The notes beneath the pieces are model-generated. The model saw only the letters and a program-made list of their open reading frames with translations, did not search any database and had not been told where the DNA came from. Positions 11,277 through 24,786 of a DNA stretch of 64,000 nucleotides are shown piece by piece. The DNA is taken from positions 496,001 to 560,000 of the forward strand of contig MU385716.1 in the NCBI GenBank assembly GCA_022497155.1, given 5' to 3'. Source of the DNA: Whalleya microplaca. Lineage: Eukaryota > Ascomycota > Sordariomycetes > Xylariales > Xylariaceae. A program made the translations under genes and the position numbers. Each line of letters opens with the position of its first letter. Position 1 is the first letter of the stretch.

Positions 11277-12511
11277 TTAGGGTGACGTCAAGCTCTTTCC
11301 AAGAGCGCTGTTAAACAGATCGATCTCGAACTGTAAAGCCTGCCGAAATACTGCTGTCCACGATTTGTTGGCGTCCGCGGAATCGTAGTCCGCCTTGTAC
11401 GCCTCTAGGAAATCTGGGGCCGTATTAATCACATGTTGATATACTATCACTAGACGAGACTGGTGTGACATACCTGAAAGCTTTTGACCGTAGCTTGGGT
11501 CGTTGTTGGCCTGTATCCAGGTTTTGTAGAATATCGTGTCTTGGGCTCTCAGTTAGCAAAGCACGCACGATGAATCCTTCGGGACAAGAGTGTGCGTCTA
11601 CCCTTTAGAGTGGTGTTAGAACGCTCTAGTTTGTCCGCTACCACTCCCCACCCCTACACAGGAATATTGGTTAGTGGTGTTCAATCAGTAATGGAGGTCG
11701 AAAGCAAGACGAGTGGACTTACATATACGCACGGAATGGTCATCACGTGGAGCGTGAACCAGCCCAGGTCGAGGTTCTTCTGAAGCCAGTCCGCGTACGC
11801 GAGTTCGGCGCCCGCTCTTTGCCGGTTATCGATGTCTTCCAGCGGGATAGATAGATCTCCGGCAAGCGTCTCATTGCGGAACGCCCACGCGTCGCGGACG
11901 GAATGCTCAACCGAGGGCGCCTCTGTGTTCATGACGGACAGTAGCTGCGTTGCGTTGAACTCGGAGTACGTCGTCATCCGCAGAGCTTTAAACTGGACAA
12001 AGTCTACGAGGTAAAAGTAGTCTTGCTGTAACATGGAAAAGTGTTAGATATTTAGTAAATGGCAATGCAAGAAAGCTGATAAACTCGAATTGGATCGGGT
12101 TGAGTAATAGCGGTCGCCACGAACGATTGAATAGTACTGATATGAGGGTAGGGTCTCTTTTTCCGGATTCTCCGCCTGAAAACGCAGGAATTCAACGTCC
12201 AGGAACTGATTCACGAGGTCCTCGTTTTCCCGCCATAGCTTTGCAATAAGCGTCCTGTATGAAGTCAGTTCTGACTTGGTTACCTGGCTTTCTTGGGTTG
12301 GCTTTGCGCACTCTGAGTCTGTGACATCTCGAGGAGCGTTACCATTCGCCTGCCGAGGTTTGATATCTGATCTAGTCCTTCCAAATGTCAGGCGGCGTCC
12401 CCTTGGAGACAGAGTACCGGAGCGGGTATTGAGGTCAGAGTGATCTAGTGCACATGTACCCCAAACTAAGAGGTACAGTGAAATCAACCCAGGTAGTAGT
12501 TTGAATCCCAT
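11277..12511 (-). CDS. predicted secreted protein of unknown function (5 exons)
   Basis: I do not recognise the family. The protein starts MGFKLLPGLISLYLLVWGTC, a good signal peptide with likely cleavage near Cys20-Ala21. The rebuilt exons (minus) are 12125-12511, 11723-12025, 11602-11653, 11474-11539 and 11277-11413. They give 314 aa with every phase closing. The mature part is hydrophilic, Glu/Arg-rich and probably helical (TLIAKLWRENEDLVNQFLD; FRQALQFEIDLFNSALGK), with conserved-looking aromatic stretches (DYFYLVDFVQFKALRM, DTIFYKTWIQANNDPSYG). The first junction is uncertain. A GTTCGT donor with a CAG acceptor is used here; a GTTTAT donor at 12084 with an AAG acceptor ending at 12022 is also phase-consistent and adds 12 residues. 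Its neighbour is another accessory-type gene. An extracellular or cell-surface role is inferred from the signal peptide only. Confidence 0.7.
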
Positions 12512-13965
12512 TTTGAACTTGGTGAAAGAACTACGAGCAATGGTAAACGATAGATTAATATCTAGAGGGATTGATAAACAAACCAAAGTGACAAATTCTC
12601 CGTCGTTTATACATGTCTGCTCCCACAGCAACTTGTGGCTTATTATAAGCTGAAATGTCTTACACCGCTCGAAAGGAATCACCACGCTCATCAAATCTGA
12701 AGTAACACAACATTTTCAGCTGGGCTTAATCACTGTTGAAGTCTGGAGTGATAGGCTCGTCTGACGCGGCTGAGCAACCGAGTGTGGAATGAATATGATG
12801 CGCATATCAAATGCCGTTGTTGCATCTTCGGCTAGCTTAGCAATTATCAATATTGAGCCTCTCGTACAAGATCACACGCAGATGTCAGAGTGTAATCGAT
12901 CACCTGTGCCCTTTCAATAAATGAATGAATTTTTACATAATTTGAGGCCACAACACAAGGTTGATTAGCAGCTGACGGAGCACAAGCAGGCAAATGTGTC
13001 GCAGTCACATTGTCGGACCGCAGACATGTCGCCGGCTCAAAATTTTTCGAAGCTCTCTGCCAACAGCAGAATCCCACATAGTATCTATCACTATTCACAG
13101 AAACACACCTAAAGTCATGAACCGCGATTCTTTAGTACAAGCACTCAGATGGCCCCGAGAACATGGCTCTATACAATGACAGCCCAGTAAAGAGTAATGA
13201 TATTGCCCACGCAGTTGGGAATCATGGTGACCTTGATACTGATATATTTCCTGGCTGGATTATTATCTCCCTGTGTGGATAATAGATTAAAGTTGGTGAT
13301 TCCAAAGTTGATAAGATAAATATATATCAAAGTCAAGACTCGCTAGGTAGATAGAAGTCCATGCCTCGTTCATATTGTCTCTGTCCAAAGAATGACGTTA
13401 TTACGTATATTTTCTCCCGTAAAGCCTCAACCTAGTTCTCTCCAGTAGGGACAACCTAGACAGTTACAAGCAGTAGCGATTTGTGTTTTATTGTATGGTA
13501 GAGATAGAAGGAAAACGCGCTTACTTGTTGAGAGCTCTTCTAAGCCGTTTATGTGTCCTTCTAGTGGCTGTTACTATCTTTGTCCATTCGAAAGTATTTC
13601 TCGAAAGTTCAAGATGGGGCCTAAGAGAATAGTATTCTAGAATTTCAACAAACTATCTGTTTCTACTCCTTCCATAGAGAAGGGGGAATGTTGAAGCAAT
13701 GAACTGGCCAAGCTGTAGTATTTAACTCAAGGGAGTAGTTGTCACTCTTCTAAATGTATCGCGGCGTCAAGCGCGTCGGAGAATTGGAAAAACAAAATAA
13801 TCGCCACACAATCATCAAGCGTCACTAACTTATGTGAAGTTGTTGTGCTTGTTACCATGAACTGTAACAATATGCATGCGTTCGCCCATAATCTTGCATG
13901 CGTCGTTAGGCGGCCTATGGCTCTGTACATTAGTGTTTCCTTCATGATATCATCGAGGAGTTATC
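12512..13965. other. intergenic, no gene seen
   Basis: This AT-rich 1.45-kb gap holds the promoter of the secreted protein gene and the 3' flank of the next minus-strand gene. Open frames at 12847-13098 and 13742-14057 are short, lack motifs and have no splice partners that I could find. Confidence 0.6.
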
Positions 13966-15693
13966 TTACTGAGGGTATAGGTTATGCATACGACGACAGA
14001 AATGTCTACCTAAAGAAGAGGATGTCTTGGAGCCTTCTGTCACTGGCAGTGGCATGATTTGAAAAAGGGCTTGTGGTATCTGCGATATCTGCGAAGGTCT
14101 ATGGGCTGCCCCTGCAAGGAATCCAGGGGATGGACAGTACCCAATCGTGTGCCACAGCTCGTGTCGAAGAGGTTGGCCTACTGATGTATACTGCAACTTC
14201 TCCTCAACTCGATCCGGTTGAAGCGGATCATTCGCTAATGTCCAACGTATCTCTCCTTCGACCAACGCAACACGTTGGAAGTCAGTCGGTTTTATGAAAT
14301 TAGAATCGATCTGAAAGCGAACCTCGAAACGTATGTTATCCGATGTAGCCCCTACATTGTTTTCATATACATCACTTGTCTTGTGGAAACCACTCCCATA
14401 GTCACAGCGGGGAAAGTAGATTGACTGTCGACCATCGAGAAAGACTATAGCCATATCAATCTTCATGCCTCTCCGGAGACTGAAGGACAAAGGTCTCGAG
14501 TCATCAATCTCATCCCCAGAGTGATCCTCGAGCAACACATAGAAGCCGTGTTCAACCATCGAATGGGCTTTCTGATGCCTGAAGCGACATTCGATGAGTG
14601 TATGTAAGGCCTGTAAGGACATTAGCCTTAGGATATGCATATAATTAAGGAAAGAGGAATATTGAGGATGGAAAAACAGTCGCCCAGATAGAAGAGCCTT
14701 ACATCCCAGTCCCTTATCCATTCTAAAGATGGAAGTTCCATCCTAAACCCTAACGCGTCTTCAAATATTATGGGAAGCTCGCGAGTCGGGTCAAGGAATC
14801 TAAGATTTTGAGAATTGGTGGCGGATGTTTGCTGATCGACAAAGCTTTGAGTGTATCGAAATACCGTAGCCTTTATCTCGGAAACAACGCCAAATACGGC
14901 TTTTATGATAGCGAAGACAACCTCGTTGCTTTGCTCTTGATACTCGAGTCGTTTTTCGATAATAGCTAAGCGAGCTTCCTGCTGTGCATTTGCTTGCTCT
15001 TGTCTCTTCAGTAGGTCAAGCAATATTTTTTCCTCTCGTTGTTGCTGCGAGACAAGGTCATGAACCTCTTTGATACGAGCGAGCATGGTGGCATTATCAA
15101 CTCGAGCAGATGCCCTATATGTACGTTAGAGGACGATGACATACAAAATTGCAGGGGATTATATCTACCGCGAAGCTATTCCTATCATAAGGCTAAGCCT
15201 TTGAGTACTCGTTCGCAACTTCTCCTGCAAAGTTAGAAGCCGTCCATGGTCTCTCCATGCCCACTCTATCTTCTTGCTGACATCCAAAAGCTTGTGTCCT
15301 GAACCCCCTGGACGGAGATATTTGTCATATCGAGGGATAAACCTATCAAGGGCCTCCTGAATACGTACAGCACAATCATCAATGATCGCCTTGGTCGTAT
15401 TGTCTAAGCTGCGTAGAAACGGAGAATAGTCGCGCTCTTGATAAGTTTGAATTACCTGCTCCTCCCGTGAGTATCCAGAAAGCCCAAGCGTGGCAGTTGC
15501 AATACGTAGCAATCTCACTCACTTGCATTAATATCCGAACAAATAGATCCAAGTCACATCGCAGCTCCTGGTAACTATGAGCGCTACCGGCCGCATGGCT
15601 ACAGCTGAGATCGAGGGCCCGGCTCAATTTGATAGCGATATTACAGAGAACGATAATGTCGCCCACGCTACCAAACGTCAAGGCGAGTTCCAT
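13966..15693 (-). CDS. fungal STAND-associated N-terminal domain + ubiquitin-like (ULD) protein
   Basis: Four exons (minus: 15523-15693, 15169-15455, 14703-15114, 13966-14610) give 504 aa in phase. Residues 1-150 start MELALTFGSVGDIIVLCNIA, the typical opening of the fungal N-terminal domain found in front of NACHT/ankyrin and related immune-like proteins. Residues about 163-220 form a strong Glu/Gln/Lys/Leu coiled coil (LLKRQEQANAQQEARL). Residues about 268-365 (PIIFEDALGFRMELP, WIRDWDALHTLIECRF, GFYVLLEDHSGDEID) match the ubiquitin-like ULD module that often follows such N-termini in Sordariomycetes. The last intron splits this domain exactly between DWD and ALH. The C-terminal 135 residues are unassigned. 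No nucleotide-binding domain is present, so this is not a full STAND receptor. A role in self/non-self signalling is possible by family association only. Confidence 0.8.
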
Positions 15694-16969
15694 GCCGAGA
15701 GGTTTATATCAATCTAGGTAAAACATGATTTCATCTGCGTAGATAACAAGCAAGAATTCACTGCTCGAAGATTAAGCACGTAGAATTCCAAGCTCAAAAC
15801 TTGCCAGATATACATGATGACACTGTGCCACTAGGATTGCTTGGGGGCTGGGATTTTCTTTCAATAGGTACGATCAACACCTAGTTATTCTTGTTGCGCC
15901 ACGTTGGATAATGAGGTTGGTACGATATTGCTCTTCAACAATATGTAATTAGGAAGAATCAGTGACCAGCACGGCGTGCTACAATTCTAAGAGCTAAGAT
16001 GGAGGTGAGCATAGACATATATCTGACAGGGGGCAAGGGAGGCATTGATATATCTTCACCGTTACAGGGCTGTAAGTGATCTAGAAGCGGCATGGCCCGT
16101 CGGTATCATACCCAGGTATTATAGCTGTCTAGTCGGCCCATGGTATAGCCGATCTCCGGAGTCTGTCCTACCTATATGCCTCAGACCTGGATGGTTAGAA
16201 ACACCGGACATCCCCATTACAATTGGCCAAGACGAGCTGATCGATGCATTACTAGCCCCTCCCAACGAGGCAGTAGCGACTTTCGGTGGAGGGGCAGCAA
16301 CGCTTGCAAAAGTTTTTGTTCTGGATCTCCATCTGACGTATGTTTTTGTCTTGTTGACGACGGTATCAACAGTCCATATATAGGCCCGATTGAGCAGATA
16401 ATAATTGTCGAGTTCTTTCTATACGCCGAATTTCCTCCCGAATTCGTATGATAATGTTAAGCATTGATTTTGTTAGTGCAATGCTATTTATATACGAGTT
16501 ATATACAGTATGTAATGCAGTAAACATATGTGTACAGATAATCGTATGTGAACTTCAAGCATCAGAAGAGCTGGCCAATAGTTTATGAGTTTATAGTTAC
16601 CTCTGAGACTGGGCAACTTTGACTGGTGAGACACGTACTGTACGAACAGCACTAATACATGTAAACCCCTCCAGCCCCTCCTTGTTTGCATATACGTAGT
16701 ACATACATGACATGTACTTGTAGGCCTGGTAGGTCGATACATGTACATGGATGGGAACCTTGGGAACTTGGAAGTAGCCTTCGAGGTCAGACCCCGCCAA
16801 TATTCCAAGTCGCGCCATCCGTCTGTTCACGTTGTCCAGCCTGCAGCCCACTAACATCAAACCAAACAAGAACTTACTTATCATCTCATCTCCCTCCTCA
16901 ATTTTCTCCTCAACATAAATTCTCCTCATCACCTCCTTCACCTCCCACTCCCAAACCGGATCCTCCAGA
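15694..16969. other. intergenic with an unresolved open frame at 16045-16383
   Basis: A plus-strand frame at 16045-16383 reads through 112 codons (includes WLETPDIPITIGQDELIDAL and NEAVATFGGGAATLAKVF) but opens at TTG, not ATG, and ends beyond a GTATGT donor-like site near 16338. I could not find matching exons, so I do not call it a gene. The right half becomes pyrimidine-rich and leads into the enolase promoter. Confidence 0.45.
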
Positions 16970-18719
<1,750 letters not shown>

Positions 18720-19864
18720 TCGGACAAAAACCTAGACTAATTATATGCCTGATGTATTCACGACCAGGATAACACGGAGGATGGCTCGGGTAAAAAGGGC
18801 AGCTTAAATGATTGCTCATGAGATACTGGAAATAAATGAAAACATTACAACTTCATGTCTGATCTCGTCCTCGGTGCTTGTAACGCAAAGGGTCTAATGT
18901 GCTCCTGTATGCTAATCAGGTATCGGCCTCTTTCCCTAGTAAATTTCGAAGACTCGCATGATCTCTTTTCGTGGCTGTGGCAACGGGTTGGAAGATAGTG
19001 GCATCTCTATCTTCAAAGTGAGAATCTGCAAAGGGTACAAATTCATATAAGATCAATTACTCAAGCCAGCTAAATAGAAAGAAAATAAGTGCTTTGAATT
19101 CATAATCTAAGGTCACTTGAATTGTCATCGACGTGAATTTAGTGCTAGAGGGGTGTCTATGTAGATGCTAGTGCTATATAATCGTTCTCGTTCGCTACGA
19201 TGTTTTATCGTATTACCTATGCAGACAGTTAGTCGAGGTCTAGCCATGTATATGCATTGACACAGGCAAGCTTATGGTCTCAATCAGAAGTCCGTTTAAT
19301 ACATTTCGGGCCAGAAGACCCGATGATATAAGAGGTACCAGAAATAGTAAATTGTTTGGAGAGTATCATCACAAGAGGGAAATCAACAGGTTACAGGAGA
19401 ATGGGAGATTCTAAGAGCTTACCTCGAGTATGAGAATATTGCAAGAAATGCCTACTATATACTGTAGTGGCAGCTCAAATAAAGTGAGCTTCAAATGTAA
19501 CGGACAACGGTGCTGCTACAGCTTGCCTGGGAGAATGTTACAAGAAATCCATGGTTGTTTATCTTGAGAAGGTAGAAGTGAAGAAATTCTCTACTGCTGG
19601 ACCGTGGAGAATTGGCAGACTGGTCTGGCTAGCCGGCAAAGCTCCGGCTCTTAATCTGTAAAAGATACTTGGGTACGTACCATTTCAAGTGGGACCTGGG
19701 CGCTTTGACCATTAAAGTGCAACCTAAACCGACACACAATTTCACGCAGCATCTTGCAAAAAAATCCAACTTGTCCAAAATCCTCCCAACACGATCTCCG
19801 ACTCCGACTTCGACTTCCCAATCTCTCCCACCACCACCACAAGTCGTCGCGCAAATCAGTCAAG
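18720..19864. other. intergenic between enolase and RPS13
   Basis: The left part is the AT-rich enolase 3' flank and the right part (about 19650-19864) is the pyrimidine-rich RPS13 promoter/leader. No gene, RNA or repeat is visible in between. Confidence 0.7.
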
Positions 19865-20615
19865 ATGGGTCGTCTTCACAGCAACGGAAAGGGTATTTCT
19901 GCCTCCGCCATCCCCTACTCGCGCACGCCGCCTGCGTGGCTCAAGACCACTCCCTCCCAGGTCGAGGAGCAGATCTGCAGACTGGCCCGAAAGGGTGCTA
20001 CCCCCTCCCAGATCGGTGTCGTTCTACGTGACTCCCACGGCATTGCGCAAGTCCGCGTCGTCACTGGTATGTCGTCGTCTCCTCGAAATTTTCCAAGATT
20101 TTCTCTCGCTGACTTTGCAACTCTAGGTAACAAGATCCTGCGAATCCTGAAGTCCAATGGTACGACTTGAAACCCCCCACTCGAAGCACACGATAGGATA
20201 GCTATAAACCAATCTTCCTCCAAAAATCCCATGATGATTCCTTGAGAGAATCATGGGTCATACATATACTGCCACTGTTGGTCAAGGCTGACGGTGCGAT
20301 CTTTGATATAGGCCTCGCTCCCGAAATCCCCGAGGACCTGTACATGCTGATCAAGAAGGTACGTGCAATCCACATGCTAAATTCGCATGCCCCGAATTAG
20401 AAGGGAGAGGCCCCGTGAATGCTAACGATAATGCGAAAAAGGCTGTCTCCGTCCGGAAGCACCTGGAGCGCAACCGCAAGGACAAGGACGCCAAGTTCCG
20501 CCTCATTCTGATCGAGTCGCGAATCCACCGTCTGGCCCGCTACTACAAGACCGTCGGCGTCCTTCCCCCCACCTGGAAGTACGAGAGCGCCACGGCCAGC
20601 ACCATTGTCGCATAA
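19865..20615 (+). CDS. RPS13: 40S ribosomal protein S13 (uS15)
   Basis: This is a structural protein of the cytosolic small ribosomal subunit. Four exons (19865-20066, 20127-20159, 20312-20358, 20442-20615) give 151 aa, exactly the family length, with all phases closing. Motifs are [76 protein letters not shown] and the C-terminal [20 protein letters not shown]. Exons 2 and 3 are tiny (33 and 47 nt), normal for ribosomal protein genes. Intron 2 (152 nt) is longer than its neighbours and holds box C/D-like motifs (see separate entry). The 3' UTR begins with a GC-rich pentamer repeat right after the stop. Confidence 0.98.
20226..20296 (+). ncRNA. candidate box C/D snoRNA in RPS13 intron 2
   Basis: Intron 2 of RPS13 contains a perfect C box (ATGATGA, 20231-20237) and a CTGA D box (20288-20291) about 50 nt later, a spacing typical of C/D snoRNAs; ribosomal-protein introns are common snoRNA hosts. 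Against it, I see no convincing terminal stem. The C box also lies inside a hairpin-forming inverted repeat (cccatga...gaatcatggg). Confidence 0.22.
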
Positions 20616-20966
20616 GCCCGAGGCGAGGCGAGGCGAGGCGGTGATTTTGCATGGAAAAAGCGGCCTGGTCACGGAGTTCGTGGGACGGAATTGCTTTTGG
20701 GGCAGCCGGCAAAAATGCTTGGTTCTAGCTAGTCACATGAGATAGACGAATGCCCAAACTCAATACGAGATGCATATATGAGATCAATGTGAATCTCATA
20801 AGAACGAATTGTTTTATTCTGTGTTTTTTTCTTGTCCGTAAAGCAAGCAATGGTATCATTGTGAAACCCGAGTTCTATATCTTTTATGTGTTCAACGTCG
20901 TAAAAGCCAAAATCCTTTTCCTCTTTAACCCCTTAAACTCCGTTTCAATGCCACCTCATCCTCCCT
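20616..20966. other. RPS13 / SDC1 convergent 3' flanks
   Basis: The 351 bp between two convergent genes holds the (AGGCG)4 repeat and otherwise AT-rich sequence. No gene seen. Confidence 0.6.
20621..20640. repeat. (AGGCG)4 pentamer repeat
   Basis: Four perfect AGGCG units lie directly downstream of the RPS13 stop codon, inside the likely 3' UTR. Confidence 0.9.
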
Positions 20967-21545
20967 TCATGTCGAGGTCTCTAGTTCCTTCGAGCGCTGC
21001 AGTAGGTACTCGCCGAGAATTCGCAAGGGGTCCTTTGGCCTAGAGGTAGAAGATATTAGCCATAGCCATACAAATATACCACCCTATCCACTCTGCCAGC
21101 CATTCACTTACTGGTCCTTAGCGATCAACTTCATGCCGTCCAGCACCGGCCCGGTGACCTTGGAGTTCAGGTACTGGCGGACGGGGGCGCCGTGCGGCGG
21201 CGCCTCGGCGGGCATGGTGAAGCTCGCGTCCGGGTGCTGCGACGGCGCGCGCGAGCCGCTGTTGTTGTTGTTGGTGTTGTTCTCCTTCTCCTTCTCCTGC
21301 CCGTTGGCGGTCGTGCGCAGAGGCGTGCCCGTGCGCGCGGGGGGCGCCGGGCTCGGTGCGTTGGTTGCGGATGCGGGAGCTGGAGCCGGTGACTGTACAA
21401 TGTCAGCTGCTGGCCTGTCCATAGGGGGGAAGGGACAAGATGGACAGGGTGAGTGAGGAGTGAGAGAGGAAGTGAAGCAATGGAAACGTACGGGAGCTTG
21501 CTCGGTGCTGGGTGCAGCGGCGTCGGTCATAGTGACGTCCTTCGA

Positions 21546-21578
<33 letters not shown>

Positions 21579-21737
21579 GTCGACTCCGGCGGGAGCTTCA
21601 GCAGTGCTTGCTGCTCCTGCTGCTGCGGCCTCGGGAGGCGTCGACTGGCTCTGGCTCGGCGTCGCAGCCCGTGCGGCGAGCTGGGTGTAGGCCTGCGGCA
21701 GAGGCACGGGGGTCTGGCGGATCTCGCTGTCGCCCAT
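20967..21737 (-). CDS. SDC1: COMPASS complex subunit Sdc1 / DPY30 homologue
   Basis: Sdc1 is a subunit of the Set1/COMPASS histone H3-K4 methyltransferase and dimerises through its Dpy-30 motif to bind Bre2/ASH2. The rebuilt gene has three exons on the minus strand: 21492-21737, 21112-21392 and 20967-21039. They encode 199 aa in phase. The first 150 residues are low complexity (Ala/Pro/Ser/Thr with an Ala10 run and a TNNNNS stretch). The Dpy-30 motif is at the C-terminus: VRQYLNSKVTGPVLDGMKLI, then AKDQPKDPLRILGEYLLQRS, ending KELETST. The motif is split by the last intron (GTAAGT donor right after AAGGACCA), so an unspliced reading wrongly stops at KDQ. Its start faces FAN1 across 407 bp. 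Confidence 0.9.
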
Positions 21738-22144
21738 GGTTGCGGGTGGGTGGGTGAGTTGGAGGTTGGAGCGGGAATTGGAGTGCGGGCGCGCGAGTCG
21801 AGGTGTTGGAGGTGTTGGAAGTTAAGCTCGAATGGCTGAATGGGTATTCCAAAATATGGAAGATGCTCATAAGGTTGGACAAAAGTGGCAGGGTCGGGTC
21901 GGGGAAGACGGCTCCAAAGATGCCGATCGGTGTGAATGCTTTCAATTAATTTAGTGGGTCCGTTCAGGTACGAGCTGACACACAGGTGAGTAGGGCACGT
22001 TACCCCGTGATCGCGCGTGGGCATTCCAGGCAGGCCAGGGGAAAAATTCACGTCCCACTACGGGTTACGCGTTTGACATGTATGAAGTCATTTAGGCCTT
22101 CTGATGAAAATTCAGTCACAATGCGTCCCTTTTTCTAATGCAAT
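21738..22144. promoter_or_regulatory. shared divergent promoter of SDC1 and FAN1
   Basis: The 407 bp between two head-to-head genes must hold both promoters. No clear TATA box or known regulatory motif is visible; shared control is inferred from geometry only. Confidence 0.45.
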
Positions 22145-24786
22145 ATGATGGACGCTTTTGTGAAGAAGAAACCAAAACCAGCAAAGTATAATACCAGTGA
22201 AGATGATCGAAGAGTCGAGGAACCTCCTTCGAAAAGAGTCAAGCGAGACCAGAGTTATGAAAGCGATGAGGATTCTGATCAGCATAGACCTAAGTATGAT
22301 TCGTCACTAAAGCCGCTACCACGTATACAGAGAGAGGATACCACAGACTCTACTTTCGATAATGTGTCTGCAGAGCAGTCAGAGACGGACACGGATGCTC
22401 ATCCGCCTCGACGAACGGCCATCGAGAGTGCTCTGCCCGAGGTCAAGTCGACTAAAGAAGCGCTTGAGGAGTATGAGAATTTCCGAGCGTCTCAAGGCGA
22501 TGGCACAGACACTGCAGCAGAGAGACTCGAGTCAAGGAAATGGGTGAGAGGCAAGAACTCTATATATGTCGACGCCTTCAACCTTGCCCTCGGCACCGTA
22601 CTTGACGAGGAGTCTCACCTATTTGACGAGAAAGAGAGACATATTTTTGACCAATGGAACGCTTTAAATTATGAAGCTCAGTACTTGTGCGTGATAGACG
22701 ATGAGCCTGTTCTGCATCTCATTTTAAATCTATTCTGACTGGCCGTTGTAGATATGTGCGCTTGTTCCTTAGGAAGACATCCTTGTGGCACCGAATCGCA
22801 CGCCTGGGCTATCATAGTGATATACCAGACCCCGAGGCAGCTGTCAATGAGCTACAGAAGAGTCGAGATTTCCCAACAACTTCTTCGAGCTCACAACCAA
22901 CCCCAGAATCCACAGACCCAGGACTTGCTTCTTTCATTCAGGAGCAGTGTGTCTTTAGTGACAAGTTCACTTTTGCAGACACCTCAGAGGATTTCATTAC
23001 TACTGTCGAAGAGGCCATACCACTTCTGAGTCTAGACGAGATGAAATCCTTAGCCAAGGAAGCCAAAGTACAAGGCAAGAATAAGGCCGACTTGGCAAAA
23101 TCCATTTGTAAGATGAGCAACCAACAAGCTGGGTTATTCTCCTTGGGGCTTCGACGCTCTAGCACTATGGACTCCATCGACTCACCCGACAGGAGTACTC
23201 CAGAAACGGACTCGCCAGGCCCTGGGATTGGCGAGCATTCCAACAGGAGAAGACATTTCCTAGAGAAAATAGTAGCCATAACCGGGCCTTGCATCAGGCT
23301 GTCCTTGCCGGTCTTCAAGCTTTTCGAGAGGGTTCATTTAGTCTTCTATCGATCTACAGAGTGGACAGAGAAGTCTCTCACCACGATTATTCTGGCAAAG
23401 ATATCACGGCGCAATTTCCCACAATACATAGTTAGCAGGTCTGCTAACATCTTTGCCTCCAGGGCCCAACTACTAGAATTTGAGACGGCTATGAGGACTG
23501 AATTTGTGGTCGATAATATTCTAGAGTTTAACGGTCCTGTTACCGAGGCGGGGTTTCGAAAGATTACGGAGGTCTTCGAGGAGATATACCCAAGATGGAA
23601 GACTTTATTACAGGAGGAACAAGAGAAAGAAGAAAGGGTTTACGAGTCTGGAGAAGGGGCTTACTTGAGACGGCTCAATCCTGCCCATCCCTACACTCGA
23701 ATTATTCATAAGGCTGCTTATGTCTTTGGTCGGTTAAAGGAACACCTTCGAGAGCATAGGTTGTTAGTCGAGTTACTTGATCAACGTCTATTCCACTTGG
23801 CACGTCGAGGTTCCTGGTACCAACGGAAGGCTCTCTTGGAGGAGCATTACATGTACGCTCTAGAACCTGATCGAGCTTATGCCGACGCGGAAACGCAGAA
23901 GAAACACTGGAAACGAATCGCAGTAACTACTTGCGAAACCGCTTTGGAGGACCGAGATTGTCATCTCATATATCATTATGATATACAGAAGCGATTGGTA
24001 AAGCTCGAGAAGCAGCTCAAAGTACCAAAACGCTTACAACATGATTTCGGCCACGTCCGGTTACAAAAACCAGAGGAGCATTTCGTCGAGGGGATACAGC
24101 TGAAGAAAGACGACATAGTCGGCAAGAAAGGGCGAGGCCCAAGCACCAAAACAGTCTGGGTCGACGAAGCCGAGGGCGAAGGCGAATGCAGCGTCGAGGC
24201 GATGTGTCTAAGCTGGTACCGCAGCCAGGGGTGGAAGGGCTACCACGCCGAGGGCGGCATCGTGCGCACGCTGTTCGCGTACCTCTTCTTCGACATCCTG
24301 TTCCTGTACATCCCGAACGTCTTCCAGACGGCCTACCAGACGTGCCCGCTGGACCTGCACACGGACGCCTTCTACCCGACGCGCGCGTCCGCCATCAACC
24401 ACCGGCTGGTGGCGATCGCGAACGGCGGCGCCGCGGCGCTGATCGAGGAGGTCGACAGCCGCGAGCGCGGGAACCGCACCTGCGTCGTCGGCCTCAACTG
24501 GGACTACGCGCTGGAGGACCTCCTCGAGCTCGTCGAGGGCTTCGACGGCGCCGCCCTCGCCGCCGTCTGCAAGGTCATGGCCCAGGAGTACGGGCAGCGG
24601 GGCGGCGGCATCCCCGACCTGATCCTGTGGCGGACGGAGCCCAGGAGTGAGTGCATGTTCGCCGAGGTCAAGAGCGCGAATGATCGCCTGAGCGATACGC
24701 AGAGGCTCTGGATCCATGTCCTGACCGGGGCGGGTGTTAGGGTGGCGTTGTGTAACGCCGTGGCTAAGGAGGTTAGGGATGCCTGA
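22145..24786 (+). CDS. FAN1: Fanconi-associated nuclease 1 homologue (VRR-NUC)
   Basis: FAN1 is a structure-specific 5' exonuclease/flap endonuclease that incises at DNA interstrand crosslinks. Exons 22145-22686 and 22752-24786 give 858 aa in phase. The N-terminus is acidic/basic low complexity with a possible nuclear localisation signal (PPSKRVKR). The conserved segment YVRLFLRKTSLWHRIARLGY begins at the single 65-nt intron. A SAP-like segment (LSLDEMKSLAKEAKVQGKNK) lies near 270. The TPR-like helical region includes HPYTRIIHKAAYVFGRL. The C-terminal VRR-NUC nuclease has the PD-(D/E)xK residues GIPDLILW and FAEVKSANDRLSDTQRLW, ending near residue 858. No UBZ finger is seen, as is usual for fungal FAN1. 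From about 24100 the coding sequence becomes strongly GC-rich, a shift also seen in the 3' parts of PRP28, PSO2 and APN1 here. Confidence 0.94.

Noticed and set aside
16045..16383. 112-codon plus-strand frame upstream of enolase
   Set aside because: It opens at TTG, has no recognisable motif and no convincing partner exon; kept only as a note in the intergenic entry.
21108..21737. Reading SDC1 as one unspliced 209-aa frame ending at KDQ
   Set aside because: It would truncate the Dpy-30 motif and translate an intron; GTAAGT and CCTCTAG signals restore the full motif in a third exon.
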